Assembly (NCBI RefSeq): GCF_001942335.1 | Contig: NZ_MKKH01000003.1 | Location: forward strand, 39,900 to 103,899 | Direction of reading: 5' to 3' | Length of the DNA stretch: 64,000 bases | DNA from: Cellulosimicrobium sp. CUA-896 | GTDB taxonomy: Bacteria > Actinomycetota > Actinomycetes > Actinomycetales > Cellulomonadaceae | Part shown: positions 10,167 to 19,499 of the stretch, one piece after another | How the letters are laid out: every line of letters begins with the position of its first letter | Numbering within the stretch: position 1 is the stretch's first letter | Translations under genes and position numbers: made by a program | Notes under the pieces: model-generated | The model's database searches: none | What the model was told of the DNA's origin: nothing | What the model saw: the letters and a program-made list of their open reading frames with translations, nothing else

Positions 10167-10730
10167 GCGCCCACCCTAAGCCGCACCTGCGACGACGCGT
10201 CGCGTTCGTCCACGTGCGGTGGGATCGCCCGTCGTGGTCGGGGGCCCGTCTGTGGTCGGGTCCGCGGGCACAGCGCCGTCGGTGCTCGGCTGCCGCGCCG
10301 TCACCTCGGCCGTTCGGCAGTCGGTTCGCGCGCGCGGCTTCTACGCCCTTCGCATCCGACGCCGCCCCGCCCGCTCTTCCGTCAGCCCACCCCGTCCGCC
10401 ATGCTGCGCGTCCGGCGGCGCATCCGGTCCGCACGACCGGCGTCCGTCGGCGGTCTCGTCGTCGACGCGACGCGTCTGCGGCCCGCGTCGGCGAGGCGGG
10501 GCGGCCCGCCCGGCCCTGTTCGCGGACGGGTCACGGAGCGGTGATCGCCTCCCACGGCGAGGCCCGTGCACGACTGCGGCGGGGCGTGGCCGGAGGGGCG
10601 GCCGTGCCGGGTCGTGGCGGGTCTGGCGGGAGCGCCGCGAGGGACGAGCGGCGCGGATGGTAGACCCGGCACGGCCGCCCCGGAGGTCACGCCCCGGCGC
10701 CCCCAGCACCCGACCCCCGGCACGGACCCG
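10167..10730. other. Intergenic region between dop and arc (564 bp)
   Basis: No gene is supported here; open frames in it lack homology-like motifs and ribosome sites. It holds a long inverted repeat at 10595-10681, listed separately. The part nearer dop (about 10167-10300) should contain the dop promoter, but I cannot point to a convincing -35/-10 pair. Confidence 0.6.
10595..10681 (-). terminator. Long inverted repeat downstream of arc
   Basis: A perfect 19-bp inverted repeat pairs 10595-10613 with 10663-10681. Inside the 49-base loop is a second hairpin, 10632-10638 (GCGCCGC) with 10648-10654 (GCGGCGC). It begins 49 bases past the arc stop on the minus strand. A strong structure right after the gene suggests a terminator or mRNA-stabilising element for arc. 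No U-tract follows. Confidence 0.6.
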
Positions 10731-12380
10731 CTACAGGTACTGCCCGGTGTTGGTCACCGTGTCGATGGTGCGCGGCGAGCCGCCCTCGCCCTTCTTCTGG
10801 ACGATCGTGCGGATGAAGACGATGCGCTCGCCCTTCTTGCCGCTGATGCGCGCCCAGTCGTCGGGGTTCGTGGTGTTGGGCAGGTCCTCGTTCTCCTTGA
10901 ACTCGTCGACGCACGCGGCGAGCAGGTGGTCGACGCGGATGCCGCGCTGGCCGGTCGCGAGGAGGTCCTTGATCGCGGACTTCTTGGCCCGGTCGACGAC
11001 GTTCTGGATCATGGCGCCGGAGTTGAAGTCCTTGAAGTACAGGACCTCCTTGTCACCGCTGGCGTACGTGACCTCGAGGAACTGGTTCTCCTCCTCCTCG
11101 GAGTACATGCGCTCCACGACGGAGCGGATCATGGCGTCGAGCGCCTCGCGCTGGTTGCCGCCGTGCTCGGCGAGGTCCGCCGCGTGGATGGGCAGGTCGT
11201 CGGTGAGGTACTTGGCGAAGATCTCCTTGGCGCCCTCGGCGTCGGGCCGCTCGATCTTGATCTTCACGTCGAGGCGTCCGGGCCGCAGGATGGCGGGGTC
11301 GATCATGTCCTCACGGTTGGACGCGCCGATGACGATGACGTTGTCGAGCCGCTCGACGCCGTCGATCTCCGACAGCAGCTGCGGCACGATGGTGGTCTCG
11401 ACGTCCGAGGAGAGCCCGGTGCCGCGCGTGCGGAACAGCGACTCCATCTCGTCGAAGAACACGACGACGGGCGTGCCCTGCGAGGCCTTCTCGCGCGCGC
11501 GGGCGAAGATCAGGCGGATGTGCCGCTCCGTCTCGCCGACGTACTTGTTGAGCAGCTCGGGGCCTTTGACGTTGAGGAAGTAGCTCTTCACCGCGCCGGG
11601 CTCGACGCTGTCGCCGCGAGAGCGCGCGACGGTGTGGGCGAGCGAGTTCGCGACGGCCTTCGCGATGAGGGTCTTGCCGCAGCCGGGCGGGCCGTACAGC
11701 AGGACGCCCTTGGGCGGGCGCAGCCCGTGCTCGCGGAACAGGTCGGGGTGCGTGAACGGGAGCTCGACGGCGTCGCGGATCTGCTCGATCTGCGGGCCGA
11801 GACCGCCGATGTCCTCGTACCGGATGTCCGGCACCTCCTCGAGGACGAGCTCCTCGACCTCCGACTTCGGGATGACCTCGAAGACGAACCCGGAGCGGGT
11901 GTCGATCGTCAGCGAGTCGCCGACGCGCAGCGAGGTGCGGGCGACGGAGCCGGCGAGGCGCACGACGCGCTCCTCGTCCGCCCGGCCGACCACGAGGACG
12001 CGCTCGGCGTCGAGGATCTCCTTGACGGTGACGATCTCGCCGGTGCGCTCGTACCCACCGGCCGCGACGACCGTCATCGCCTCGTTGAGCTTGACCTCCT
12101 GGCCGGGGCGCAGCCGGTCGACGTCGATGCTCGGGCTCGCGCCGACGTGCATCTTGCGCCCGGACGCGGACACGTCGACCGAGCCGTCGGCGTGCGCCGC
12201 GAGGAACACGGCGTACGTCCCCGGGGGTTTCGCCAGCTCGTCGATCTGCCGCTTGAGCTCGAGGATCTGGTCGCGGGCGGCGCGCAGCGCCTCGGCGAGC
12301 CTCTCGTTCTTCGCGGACAGCAGCGCCAGCTCGCGCGCGGTGCTCGTCGCGCCCTCGTCGCTCCGGGATGTCTCGCTCAT
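10731..12380 (-). CDS. arc: Proteasome-associated AAA ATPase Arc/Mpa
   Basis: Hexameric ATPase (549 aa) that recognises Pup, unfolds the substrate and threads it into the 20S core. The N-terminal coiled coil (about 15-50, [20 protein letters not shown]...) binds Pup. Two OB folds follow (about 55-165), then the AAA module with Walker A GPPGCGKT (230-237), Walker B VVFFDE (Asp310-Glu311) and the second region [21 protein letters not shown]. The protein ends NTGQYL; the C-terminal Gly-Gln-Tyr-Leu docks into pockets of the PrcA ring. The gene is intact. It is separated from trmI upstream by 147 bp and from dop downstream by a long hairpin, so it is probably its own unit. Confidence 0.97.
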   Translation of the reverse strand: MSETSRSDEGATSTARELALLSAKNERLAEALRAARDQILELKRQIDELAKPPGTYAVFLAAHADGSVDVSASGRKMHVGASPSIDVDRLRPGQEVKLNEAMTVVAAGGYERTGEIVTVKEILDAERVLVVGRADEERVVRLAGSVARTSLRVGDSLTIDTRSGFVFEVIPKSEVEELVLEEVPDIRYEDIGGLGPQIEQIRDAVELPFTHPDLFREHGLRPPKGVLLYGPPGCGKTLIAKAVANSLAHTVARSRGDSVEPGAVKSYFLNVKGPELLNKYVGETERHIRLIFARAREKASQGTPVVVFFDEMESLFRTRGTGLSSDVETTIVPQLLSEIDGVERLDNVIVIGASNREDMIDPAILRPGRLDVKIKIERPDAEGAKEIFAKYLTDDLPIHAADLAEHGGNQREALDAMIRSVVERMYSEEEENQFLEVTYASGDKEVLYFKDFNSGAMIQNVVDRAKKSAIKDLLATGQRGIRVDHLLAACVDEFKENEDLPNTTNPDDWARISGKKGERIVFIRTIVQKKGEGGSPRTIDTVTNTGQYL

Positions 12381-12527
12381 CGGGTGTCCCCTCTCGCCGT
12401 CGGCACCCCCGGCCGCGGGACGGAGTCCGCCGCGGCGGTCGGGTCCTCGACTCTAGGCACAATTGTCGTCCGCGTACACGGACGACACTCGCGATGAGAC
12501 GACGCGGGCGGGATCGTCACCCGGCCG

Positions 12528-13613
12528 TCACGCGTCGCGCACGTCGTCGGGCGCCGGACGAGCGACGGCTGTCCCGGTCGCCGCCTCCTCGGTCACCGCC
12601 GGCTCCGGCGCCTGTCCGACGTCGCGCCGCACCCGGCGGATCTTCTTCGCCGAGACGGGGCGCTCGCCGAGCTCCTCGGGCGACCACCGCTCCTCGTCGG
12701 TCGGGTAGGCGCCCTTGGCGGGGCGGCGCTTGCGCTCCGGCGGGGCGACGCCGTCGGCGAGGCGGCGGGCGGTGAGGAGGAAGCCGGTGTGCCCGATCAT
12801 GCGGTGCTGCGGGCGCACGGCGAGGCCCTCGAGGTGCCACCCGCGGACCATCGACTCCCAGGCGACCGGCTCGGCGTAGCGGCCGTCGGCGCGCAGGTCC
12901 TCGGCGAGGCGGGACAGCTGCGTCGTCGTCGCGACGTAGCACACGAGCACGCCGCCGGGCACGAGCGCGCGGGCCACGACGTCGAGGTTCTCCCAGGGCG
13001 CGAGCATGTCGAGCACGACCCGGTCGACCGACCCGTCGGCGGCGACCGTGGGCAGCACGTCGGCGAGGTCGCCCACCGACAGCGACCACGCCGGGTGCTC
13101 GCCGCCGAAGAAGGTCTCGACGTTGCCCCGTGCGATGGCCGCGAAGTCCTCGCGGCGCTCGATCGAGTGCAGGTCGCCCGCGTCGCCGACGGCGCGCAGC
13201 AGCGACATCGTCAGCGCGCCCGACCCGACCCCGGCCTCGACGACCCGCGCGCCGGGGAACACGTCGGCCATCGCGACGATCTGGCCCGCGTCCTTGGGGT
13301 AGACGACGGCGGCGCCGCGCGGCATGGACAGCACGTAGTCGGACAGCAGCGGGCGCATCGCGAGGTACTCGATCTCCGCGGTGTTGCGCACGACCGTGCC
13401 CTCGGGCTGCCCGATGAGGTCGTCGTGGCGCAGGTAGCCCTTGTGGGTGTGGAACGTCGCGCCGGGCGCGAGGGTGATGGTGTGCAACCGACCGCGCGGG
13501 TCGGTGAGCTGGACCTTGTCGCCGACACGCAGGGGTCCGCGGCGCTGCGCGGCGCCGGTCGCGTCGGTCGGGCGGGGCTCGTCGGACGTCGTGGGGGCGG
13601 GCTCGTCGGTCAC
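12528..13613 (-). CDS. trmI: tRNA (adenine-58-N1)-methyltransferase TrmI
   Basis: SAM-dependent methyltransferase (361 aa) that makes m1A58 in the T-loop of tRNAs. The N-terminal beta domain (GPLRVGDKVQLTDPRGRLHTITL...FHTHKGYLRHDDLIG) is followed by the Rossmann domain with SAM motif VVEAGVGSGALTMSLLRAVG and motif IV VDRVVLDMLAPWENL. The C-terminal ~75 residues are a charged, probably disordered tail. The start is the GTG giving VTDEPAPTT; the frame stays open further up but without family similarity. Placement beside arc is conserved in actinobacteria (Rv2118c near mpa in M. tuberculosis). Confidence 0.94.
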   Translation of the reverse strand: MTDEPAPTTSDEPRPTDATGAAQRRGPLRVGDKVQLTDPRGRLHTITLAPGATFHTHKGYLRHDDLIGQPEGTVVRNTAEIEYLAMRPLLSDYVLSMPRGAAVVYPKDAGQIVAMADVFPGARVVEAGVGSGALTMSLLRAVGDAGDLHSIERREDFAAIARGNVETFFGGEHPAWSLSVGDLADVLPTVAADGSVDRVVLDMLAPWENLDVVARALVPGGVLVCYVATTTQLSRLAEDLRADGRYAEPVAWESMVRGWHLEGLAVRPQHRMIGHTGFLLTARRLADGVAPPERKRRPAKGAYPTDEERWSPEELGERPVSAKKIRRVRRDVGQAPEPAVTEEAATGTAVARPAPDDVRDA

Positions 13614-13659
13614 GGGCGACCATCCTACGGGCGGGCCCGCCCGCAGGCGCCCGCGCCGG

Positions 13660-14840
13660 TCAGCGCCGCCGCGCGTCGCGCAGCGCAGCCACCACGCGTG
13701 CCACCTCGAGGGCACCGACGACGCGGCCGTCCTCGACGACGGGGACCACGGAGGCCTCCCGTCCCGCGACCGCGAGCGCCGCGAGCATGTCCTGCCCCGC
13801 CAGCGCGGCGTCCACGGTCGCCTGCGCGGGCAGGGGGACGGCGACGGCCCCGACGGGGGTGGTCTCGGCCACGTCGGGCGGCACCGCGGCGGCCGCCGTC
13901 GGGTCGACGTACCCGACCGGACGGCCCGCCGGGTCCACGACGACGGCGAGGACGTGCGGCCCGCCCGCGCGGGCGACGTCGCGGCCCACCGCGGCGACGG
14001 ACGCGCCCGATGCCACGGGGACGGCCGGGCGGGCGAGCCCGCGCACGGTCAGCCCGGAGAGCGCGTCGCGAGCCCGGCCGGCCGCGATCGCCTGTCCCGC
14101 GCCGCCCAGAGGAACGCGCCGATGAGGGCCGCCCACCCGACGGTCCACAGGTCCGGTCGCACACCGAGCGTCAGCGGCCACAGCAGCGCCCAGGCGACGA
14201 CCCCGACCGCGACGGCCCGGCCGACCCATCCTGCGGCGACGGTGCCCCTGGTCCGCGACCCGGTCGCCGCCCACACGGCGGACTCGAGGATCTGGCCGCC
14301 GTCGAGCGGCAGGCCCGGGAGCAGGTTGAAGAAGCCGACGAACGCGTTGGAGAACGCGGCGGCGTACAGCAGCAGCGCCGGGACGGAGAACGTCGTCTGC
14401 GCCTGGAAGGCGAGCCAGAACACCACCGCGAGGACGAGGTTGGTCAGCGGGCCGACCACGGAGATGAGGAAGCCGTCGAGCGGGCGCGCCGAGGTCCCGG
14501 AGTAGGCGGTGTGCCCACCCCACAGGGTCACGGCGAGCTCGGTGACGCGCTGCCCCCGGGCGCGCGCGACGAGGGCGTGCGCGACCTCGTGCAGGAACAC
14601 GGAGGCGAAGAGCAGCAGCACGAACGCGAAGGAGACGAGGTAGATCTCGGTGCCGAGCTGCGGGGCGAGGCGCTGGACGGTGGGCGCGAACAGCACGGTG
14701 AGCACCGCGGCGGCGAGGAACCACGAGGGCGTGAGGATCACCGGCGCGCCCGAGACGCGGCCGATGACCCACCCCCGGGTCCGTCCGGGCACGTCCTGAC
14801 GTGCGGGCGTGCGAGGTCTGCGGGGCTCGGGTCCGTCCAC
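13660..14840 (-). CDS. Site-2 protease (M50) with C-terminal CBS domains (one frame break)
   Basis: Intramembrane zinc metalloprotease of about 393 aa, Rip3-like in architecture. The zinc motif HEVAH (84-88) lies in the second membrane helix and the third ligand is Asp180 in NLLPGLPLDGGQ. Four to six membrane helices occupy residues 30-240. The C-terminal half (GLARPAVPVASGASVAAVGRDVARAG..., VPVVEDGRVVGALEV) is a CBS pair that may sense nucleotides. The frame breaks near 14100; one added base joins GAFLWAxGAGQAIAAGRA. The start is the GTG giving VDGPEP, without a strong ribosome site. Substrate unknown; such proteases usually release membrane-bound regulators. Confidence 0.88.
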
Positions 14841-14857
14841 CCTGGAAGGGTATGCGG

Positions 14858-15604
14858 TCAGGGGGCGACCGACGTCACGTCCCGCGCCATGAGGTCGACC
14901 GGGTCGCCGCCGACGACCCGCGCGAGCAGGTCGAGGTCGACGAGCTCGAGGGACGGCGTCCGGCTCAGGCCCGGCGCCGGCTCGACGGGCACGACCGCCT
15001 CGACGCCGACGGTGGCGGCGCCGGCGGCGCGCGCCGAGGCGATGCCGGCCGGCGAGTCCTCGAGCGCGACGCAGCGGGTGATGTCGACGCCGAGCCGCTC
15101 CGCCGCGGTGAGGTACGGCTCCGGGTCCGGCTTGCCGTGCTCGACCTCGTCGCCGCAGACGAGCACCTGGAACGCGTCCGACGGCGCGAGCTCGACCACC
15201 GGCTCGGCGAGCTCCCGGTAGGACATCGTCACGAGGGCGCACGGGACCCCGGCCTCGCGCAGGGCGGTGAGCAGCGCGCGCGCACCGGGCTGCCACGGCA
15301 CCTTCACCCGCACCTGGTCGATGACCCGCCCGAGGAGGAAGCGCACGATCTCCTCGACGGGCAGGTCGACACCGCCGCGGTCGCGCAGGATCTGCGCCGA
15401 CGTCAGGAGCGGGTTGCCGACGAGCGCCATCGCGTCCTCGTGCGTCCACGTGCCGCCGTGCGCCGCGACGAGCTCGTGCTCCGCGGCGATCCAGTACGGC
15501 TCGGTGTCGACGAGCGTGCCGTCCATGTCCCACAGGACTGCGGCGGGCAGGCTCCCCGGCGCAGCGCTCCGAGCTGCCGAGGCATCGTTCGGCGAGAGGG
15601 TCAC
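14858..15604 (-). CDS. HAD-superfamily phosphatase, beta-phosphoglucomutase-like subgroup
   Basis: HAD hydrolase of 248 aa. Motif I is WDMDGTLVDTEPYW, with nucleophile Asp26 and acid/base Asp28. Motif II is in CALVTMSYRE, the motif III lysine in HGKPDPEPYLTAAERLG and motif IV is ALEDSPAGIASARAAG. The four-helix cap after motif I places it with phosphoglucomutase/phosphoglycolate-type enzymes acting on small sugar phosphates. The exact substrate cannot be stated. It is followed by the site-2 protease gene after a 17-bp gap, so they may be co-transcribed. The region 15605-15756 upstream holds nothing I can recognise. Confidence 0.9.
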   Translation of the reverse strand: MTLSPNDASAARSAAPGSLPAAVLWDMDGTLVDTEPYWIAAEHELVAAHGGTWTHEDAMALVGNPLLTSAQILRDRGGVDLPVEEIVRFLLGRVIDQVRVKVPWQPGARALLTALREAGVPCALVTMSYRELAEPVVELAPSDAFQVLVCGDEVEHGKPDPEPYLTAAERLGVDITRCVALEDSPAGIASARAAGAATVGVEAVVPVEPAPGLSRTPSLELVDLDLLARVVGGDPVDLMARDVTSVAP

Positions 15605-15756
15605 ACGTTCTCCTGGGGTCGCAGGGCGTCGGGGGGACCACCCGAGGCTACGTCACCCTCCCGCGCACGGGCCGGGCGGTCCGGGCACCGGCGACCGCAG
15701 CACGTCGGCTGCCCGCGACGAGCGACACCGCCGAGGTCGCGCTCGTACCCGGTCGG

Positions 15757-17355
15757 CTACCAGGTGAGCCGTTCCGTGGCGTATCTCTTGAGGAGGTCGC
15801 GCACGTCCGGGTCGAGCAGGTAGGAGAAGTGGTCGCACTCGATCCGGTACGGCGTCCCCACGGCGAGTGCCGAGGCCTGCGGCACGACACGGTCGTTCGG
15901 CTGCTGGAGGAACAGCTGGCGCAGGCTCTCGTCGACGAACGACCAGGAGTCCGCGCCCTCGGCGGTGCTCCCCCCGACGGCGGTGACGCCCGAGGACCCG
16001 AGCGCCGTCCGGGCGAGCCCCAGGTAGTCGCTGCCCTCCTGCATCGCGGCGATACCCGGTGGGAGGACGCGCGGAAGGGCGAGGCTCGCGAGACGTGTCG
16101 CGGTGTCGACGAACGGTCCGCCCGCCCACCGCAGCGCACCGAGGACCGCCTGGAGACCACGCCGACCCGCTTCGGCGGTCCCGATCAGCGGCGTCCCGAG
16201 GTAGGGGGTGCCGAGCGAGATGACGGTCGTCTCGACCCCCTGCTCTCGCAACAGGTGCATCGCGTGGCGTGCGACCAACCCACCGCGCGAGTGAGCGACG
16301 AGCGTCACCCGACGCGGCCGCACGCGTCGCACGAGCGCGTCGGCGAGCTCGTCCGCGTTCGACACCAGCGGCTGCCACGTGTCGTGCTCGAACCGCAGCA
16401 CGGTGGCGAGCCGGGGCAACAGCTCTCGCAGGGTCGCCGCGATCGGGACGGCGCAGCTCATCGTCCCGTGCACGGCGACGACCGCGTCGTCGTACGACCG
16501 CGCGTAGCTGACGTCCGGGCACGTGTCGACCGTCTCGCGGTCCGCCGCCGAGTACTCCGCCAGACGGTCGCGCCGCGTGGGGTCGCTGCGGTGCTTCAGG
16601 GCGCCGTGCGAGGCGATCATGACGATCCGGCCCACGAGGATTGCTGCCCCACGCCGGGCAGCCAGCCTCACGCGGCCGAACACCCCCCGCTCGCGCGCGG
16701 TGCGCAGCACGCCGTCGACGACGTCCGTCCCCTCCCCGGCATACGTGCGCCACAGGACTCCCCACTCCGTGTCGTCGGAGAGGCTCGGGCCGAACCCGAC
16801 GGGCTCGCGGACGAGATCGCGGTTCTCCGGGATGACGAACACCTCGTCGACGTGCGCCGGCACGACCGCGACGAACGCGTCGGGACTGAGCGCCACCTGC
16901 GCGGAGAACGCGCGCTCGTCGCGCCCCTGGCTCACCCGGTAGGTGAACCACCCGTTGTTCGTCCCCTCGTCGACCCTCACCGCGGGGCCGGTCTCGCGGA
17001 ACGACGCGGCGTCCGGGCCGGCTCTCCGGGCGAGCTCGACCCTCGCCCCGAGCGCCCCGAGCGCGGCGAGGTCCGGGTACCCGGCGAGCGGGCTCCAGTG
17101 CTCGGGGTCCGTCCCCGTGAACAGGTCCGACTGGCGGGCCTCGGTCACGGCGCGCTCGACGAGCCCGGGCGCGAGACCTCCGCGTCCCAGACCGAGCACG
17201 GTCTCCATGCCGGCCCCACCGTCGAACAACAGCGGGTAGCCGATCTCGTCGTCACGTCGCCCCCCGGGCGGCTCGACCGGCGCATGTCCCCTGACCTGCA
17301 GGGTGGGGATGGCCTCGACCGGTTCCCCCGAGAGCGCACCGACGACCTGCACCAC
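15757..17355 (-). CDS. Lipase-like alpha/beta hydrolase with a large N-terminal domain (532 aa)
   Basis: The C-terminal ~240 residues are a serine alpha/beta hydrolase: oxyanion strand VAVHGTMS (294-301), nucleophile elbow LVAHSRGGLV with Ser356, and a plausible triad of Asp488 (PNDRVVP) and His509 (ECDHFSY). The N-terminal ~280 residues match nothing I can name with certainty; they include a Gly-rich start (FDGGAGMETVLGLGRGG) and no signal peptide or membrane helix, so the protein is probably cytosolic. Similar hydrolase domains (I think DUF7379, from memory) occur in proteins proposed to act as conflict-system effectors. Start: GTG with GGAGGGG upstream. The membrane-protein gene lies 70 bp upstream on the same strand. 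Function unknown. Confidence 0.8.
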   Translation of the reverse strand: MVQVVGALSGEPVEAIPTLQVRGHAPVEPPGGRRDDEIGYPLLFDGGAGMETVLGLGRGGLAPGLVERAVTEARQSDLFTGTDPEHWSPLAGYPDLAALGALGARVELARRAGPDAASFRETGPAVRVDEGTNNGWFTYRVSQGRDERAFSAQVALSPDAFVAVVPAHVDEVFVIPENRDLVREPVGFGPSLSDDTEWGVLWRTYAGEGTDVVDGVLRTARERGVFGRVRLAARRGAAILVGRIVMIASHGALKHRSDPTRRDRLAEYSAADRETVDTCPDVSYARSYDDAVVAVHGTMSCAVPIAATLRELLPRLATVLRFEHDTWQPLVSNADELADALVRRVRPRRVTLVAHSRGGLVARHAMHLLREQGVETTVISLGTPYLGTPLIGTAEAGRRGLQAVLGALRWAGGPFVDTATRLASLALPRVLPPGIAAMQEGSDYLGLARTALGSSGVTAVGGSTAEGADSWSFVDESLRQLFLQQPNDRVVPQASALAVGTPYRIECDHFSYLLDPDVRDLLKRYATERLTW

Positions 17356-17425
17356 GTGGATCCCCTCCCGTCATGGGGTCGGCGACGGACGACAGGTCAG
17401 CGATACCACCGTCCGGCACCTCTCG

Positions 17426-18384
17426 TCACGGTCGACGCCGCGGTGCGGGACCCGCACCCGCCGCGGCGTCGTCGGGGATGCCGTGGTTCCAGTACTCCAT
17501 GGACTGCAGGACCCAGAAGATCGTGAAGAACAGCAGCAGCGACGCCTCGACCCAGAAGATCCACGTGCGTGGCGGGCTGGCGTCGCTCCACCAGACGGCG
17601 AGCAGGATCACCGCCACGACGGCCAACGTCGCGAGCATCGCGAGCGCCACCGCGCCGTAGGACCAGCGGAACTGGCTCGGTGTGAGGCCGTCGACCTGGT
17701 CCTCGCCCTTGGACGCGACGCGGCGCGCGTGATGATCACGACGGCCACGATGCACGCGAACATCGTGATCGCGGCGGTGTTGTGCCCGGCCGAGAGGAAC
17801 GACTCCGCATCGACGAAGAGCCAGAGACCGAACAGGAGCGCGACGGCGGTCGTCACGGCCAGTCCCGCACGGACGGCGCTGCCTCCCACCTGCTCACGCC
17901 CTCGAGAGCTCCATGCGGTCCACCAGGCGAACACCAGCGTCAGGGCGCCCACGACGAACAGCGCCCGCATGTTGTTCTCGATCCCCGGCACGAGGTCCGG
18001 CGGGACGCACGTCGAGGCTCCGTCCGCGCAGGCGGCGGGCGGCGTGGGCCTGACCCGCGTCGGCACGAGCGCCACGACGGGGGCGAGCATGCCCGCGAGG
18101 TTGAGGAGCGTCTCCTCCCACCCCTTCCCCCGGATCGCGATCAGCGCGAGACCGATCGCGACCAGTGCCCCGACGAAGACGCTGCGCACCGGCGTGTAGT
18201 AGTAGGAGCTGATCGAGCCGCGCAGCGGAGCGTCCGCGCCGACGATCGCGAACGACAAGGACAGGGCGAGGAGCACCGCCATCGCGACGATCCCGGTGCG
18301 CAGGTATCGGTACGTGAGCAACGTCGAGTCGTTGAGCGGAGCGTCCGTGCGCCCCACCGGAGCCTCGTCGACCGTGGCGTCCAT
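17426..18384 (-). CDS. Multi-pass membrane protein with SxxSYYYTPxRxVFVGxL motif (one frame break)
   Basis: After repair of one base near 17715 the protein is 319 aa with about seven hydrophobic segments, starting at IVAMAVLLALSLSFAIVGA. A striking motif, RGSISSYYYTPVRSVFVGAL, lies between helices 1 and 2; it resembles what I recall of Frag1/DUF998-like membrane proteins but I am not certain of the family. A long extracytoplasmic loop (VPTRVRPTPPAACADGASTC...) carries two Cys. The last helix pair ends with IFWVLQSMEYWNHG. Start: ATG at 18384 after GAGAGGGGAC. It precedes the lipase-like gene on the same strand and is divergent from the PAC2 gene. Function unknown; possible partner or sensor for the hydrolase. 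Confidence 0.75.
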
Positions 18385-18580
18385 GGCTGTCCCCTCTCCC
18401 TCGAAGGCGACATCCCCTGCTGCCTCGAACGATCCACCTCCGCCCGGTCGACGACAACCGCCCGACCGGGTGAAACCGGCGAGCGGCGACGAGCGGTGAC
18501 CGCCGCGGCGCGACGACGCGCTCTTCGCCACGCGCGAACCCGCGCGGCGCCCGTCGGCGGGTTCGCCCTACGCTGGGGCG

Positions 18581-19456
18581 ATGAGCGAGAACGCGCACGA
18601 CGGCGCACGTCAGACCGTGATGATCGCGGCGTTCGAGGGCTGGAACGACGCGGGCAGCGCGGCGACCTCGGCGCTCGCGCACCTGCACGAGGTGTGGGGC
18701 GCGGAGGACGTCGACGAGCTCGACCCGGAGGAGTACCACGACTTCCAGGTGAACCGACCGATCGTCACGACCGACGAGGACGGCAACCGCGAGATCACCT
18801 GGCCGACCACGACGATCGCCGCCGCGACGGTCTCCCCGAGCGGCCGCCGCGTCCTGCTCGTGCACGGGATCGAGCCGTCGATGCGCTGGCGGCGCTACTG
18901 CCGCGAGGTGCTCGACCTGGCCGTCGCGCACGACGTGCGGACCGTCGTCACGCTCGGCGCGCTGCTCGCCGACGTGCCGCACACCCGCCCCATCCCGATG
19001 ACGGCGACGTCGGAGAGCGTCGGGCTGCAGGCGGTGCTCGACGTCGAGCCGAGCCGCTACGAGGGCCCGACGGGCATCGTCGGGGTGCTGCAGCACGCCG
19101 CGGCCGAGCGCGGCATGCAGTCGGTGTCGCTGTGGGCGGCGGTCCCCCACTACGTGGCGCACCCGCCGTCCCCCAAGGCGACGCTCGCGATCCTCGCCCG
19201 GATCGAGGAGCTGCTGTCGGAGCCCGTCCCGCTGGGCGACCTGCCGGAGGACGCGCAGGCGTGGCAGCACGGCGTCGACGAGCTCGCGGCCGAGGACGCG
19301 GAGATCGCGGAGTACGTGCAGCAGCTCGAGGAGGCGAAGGACACCGCCGAGCTGCCGGAGGCCAGCGGCGAGGCGATCGCGCGCGAGTTCGAGCGCTACC
19401 TGCGGCGTCGCGACCCGGGCAGCCCGGGCGAGCGCGGGAAGGGCCCCTCGGCCTGA
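18581..19456 (+). CDS. PAC2 family protein
   Basis: Protein of 291 aa in the PAC2 family, which is named after a eukaryotic 20S proteasome assembly chaperone and widespread in actinobacteria. Family blocks visible are MIAAFEGWNDAGSAATSALAHL, the central RRVLLVHGIEPSMRWRRYCREVLDLA, the VVTLGALLADVPHTRPIPMTATS strand-loop, and WAAVPHYVAHPPSPKATLAILARIEELL. The C-terminus is an acidic helix plus a basic tail. Its molecular role in bacteria is not established. It sits ~5 kb from the proteasome locus and converges on mshC, as in other actinobacteria. The gene is intact. Confidence 0.9.
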   Translation: MSENAHDGARQTVMIAAFEGWNDAGSAATSALAHLHEVWGAEDVDELDPEEYHDFQVNRPIVTTDEDGNREITWPTTTIAAATVSPSGRRVLLVHGIEPSMRWRRYCREVLDLAVAHDVRTVVTLGALLADVPHTRPIPMTATSESVGLQAVLDVEPSRYEGPTGIVGVLQHAAAERGMQSVSLWAAVPHYVAHPPSPKATLAILARIEELLSEPVPLGDLPEDAQAWQHGVDELAAEDAEIAEYVQQLEEAKDTAELPEASGEAIAREFERYLRRRDPGSPGERGKGPSA

Positions 19457-19499
19457 CCGCTCCCCCGGCCCACGGCCGGCGGGCGCCGACGCGGGTGGC

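Noticed and set aside
10214..10709. Open frames on both strands in the dop-arc gap
   Set aside because: No conserved motifs, no ribosome sites, and they overlap the long inverted repeat.
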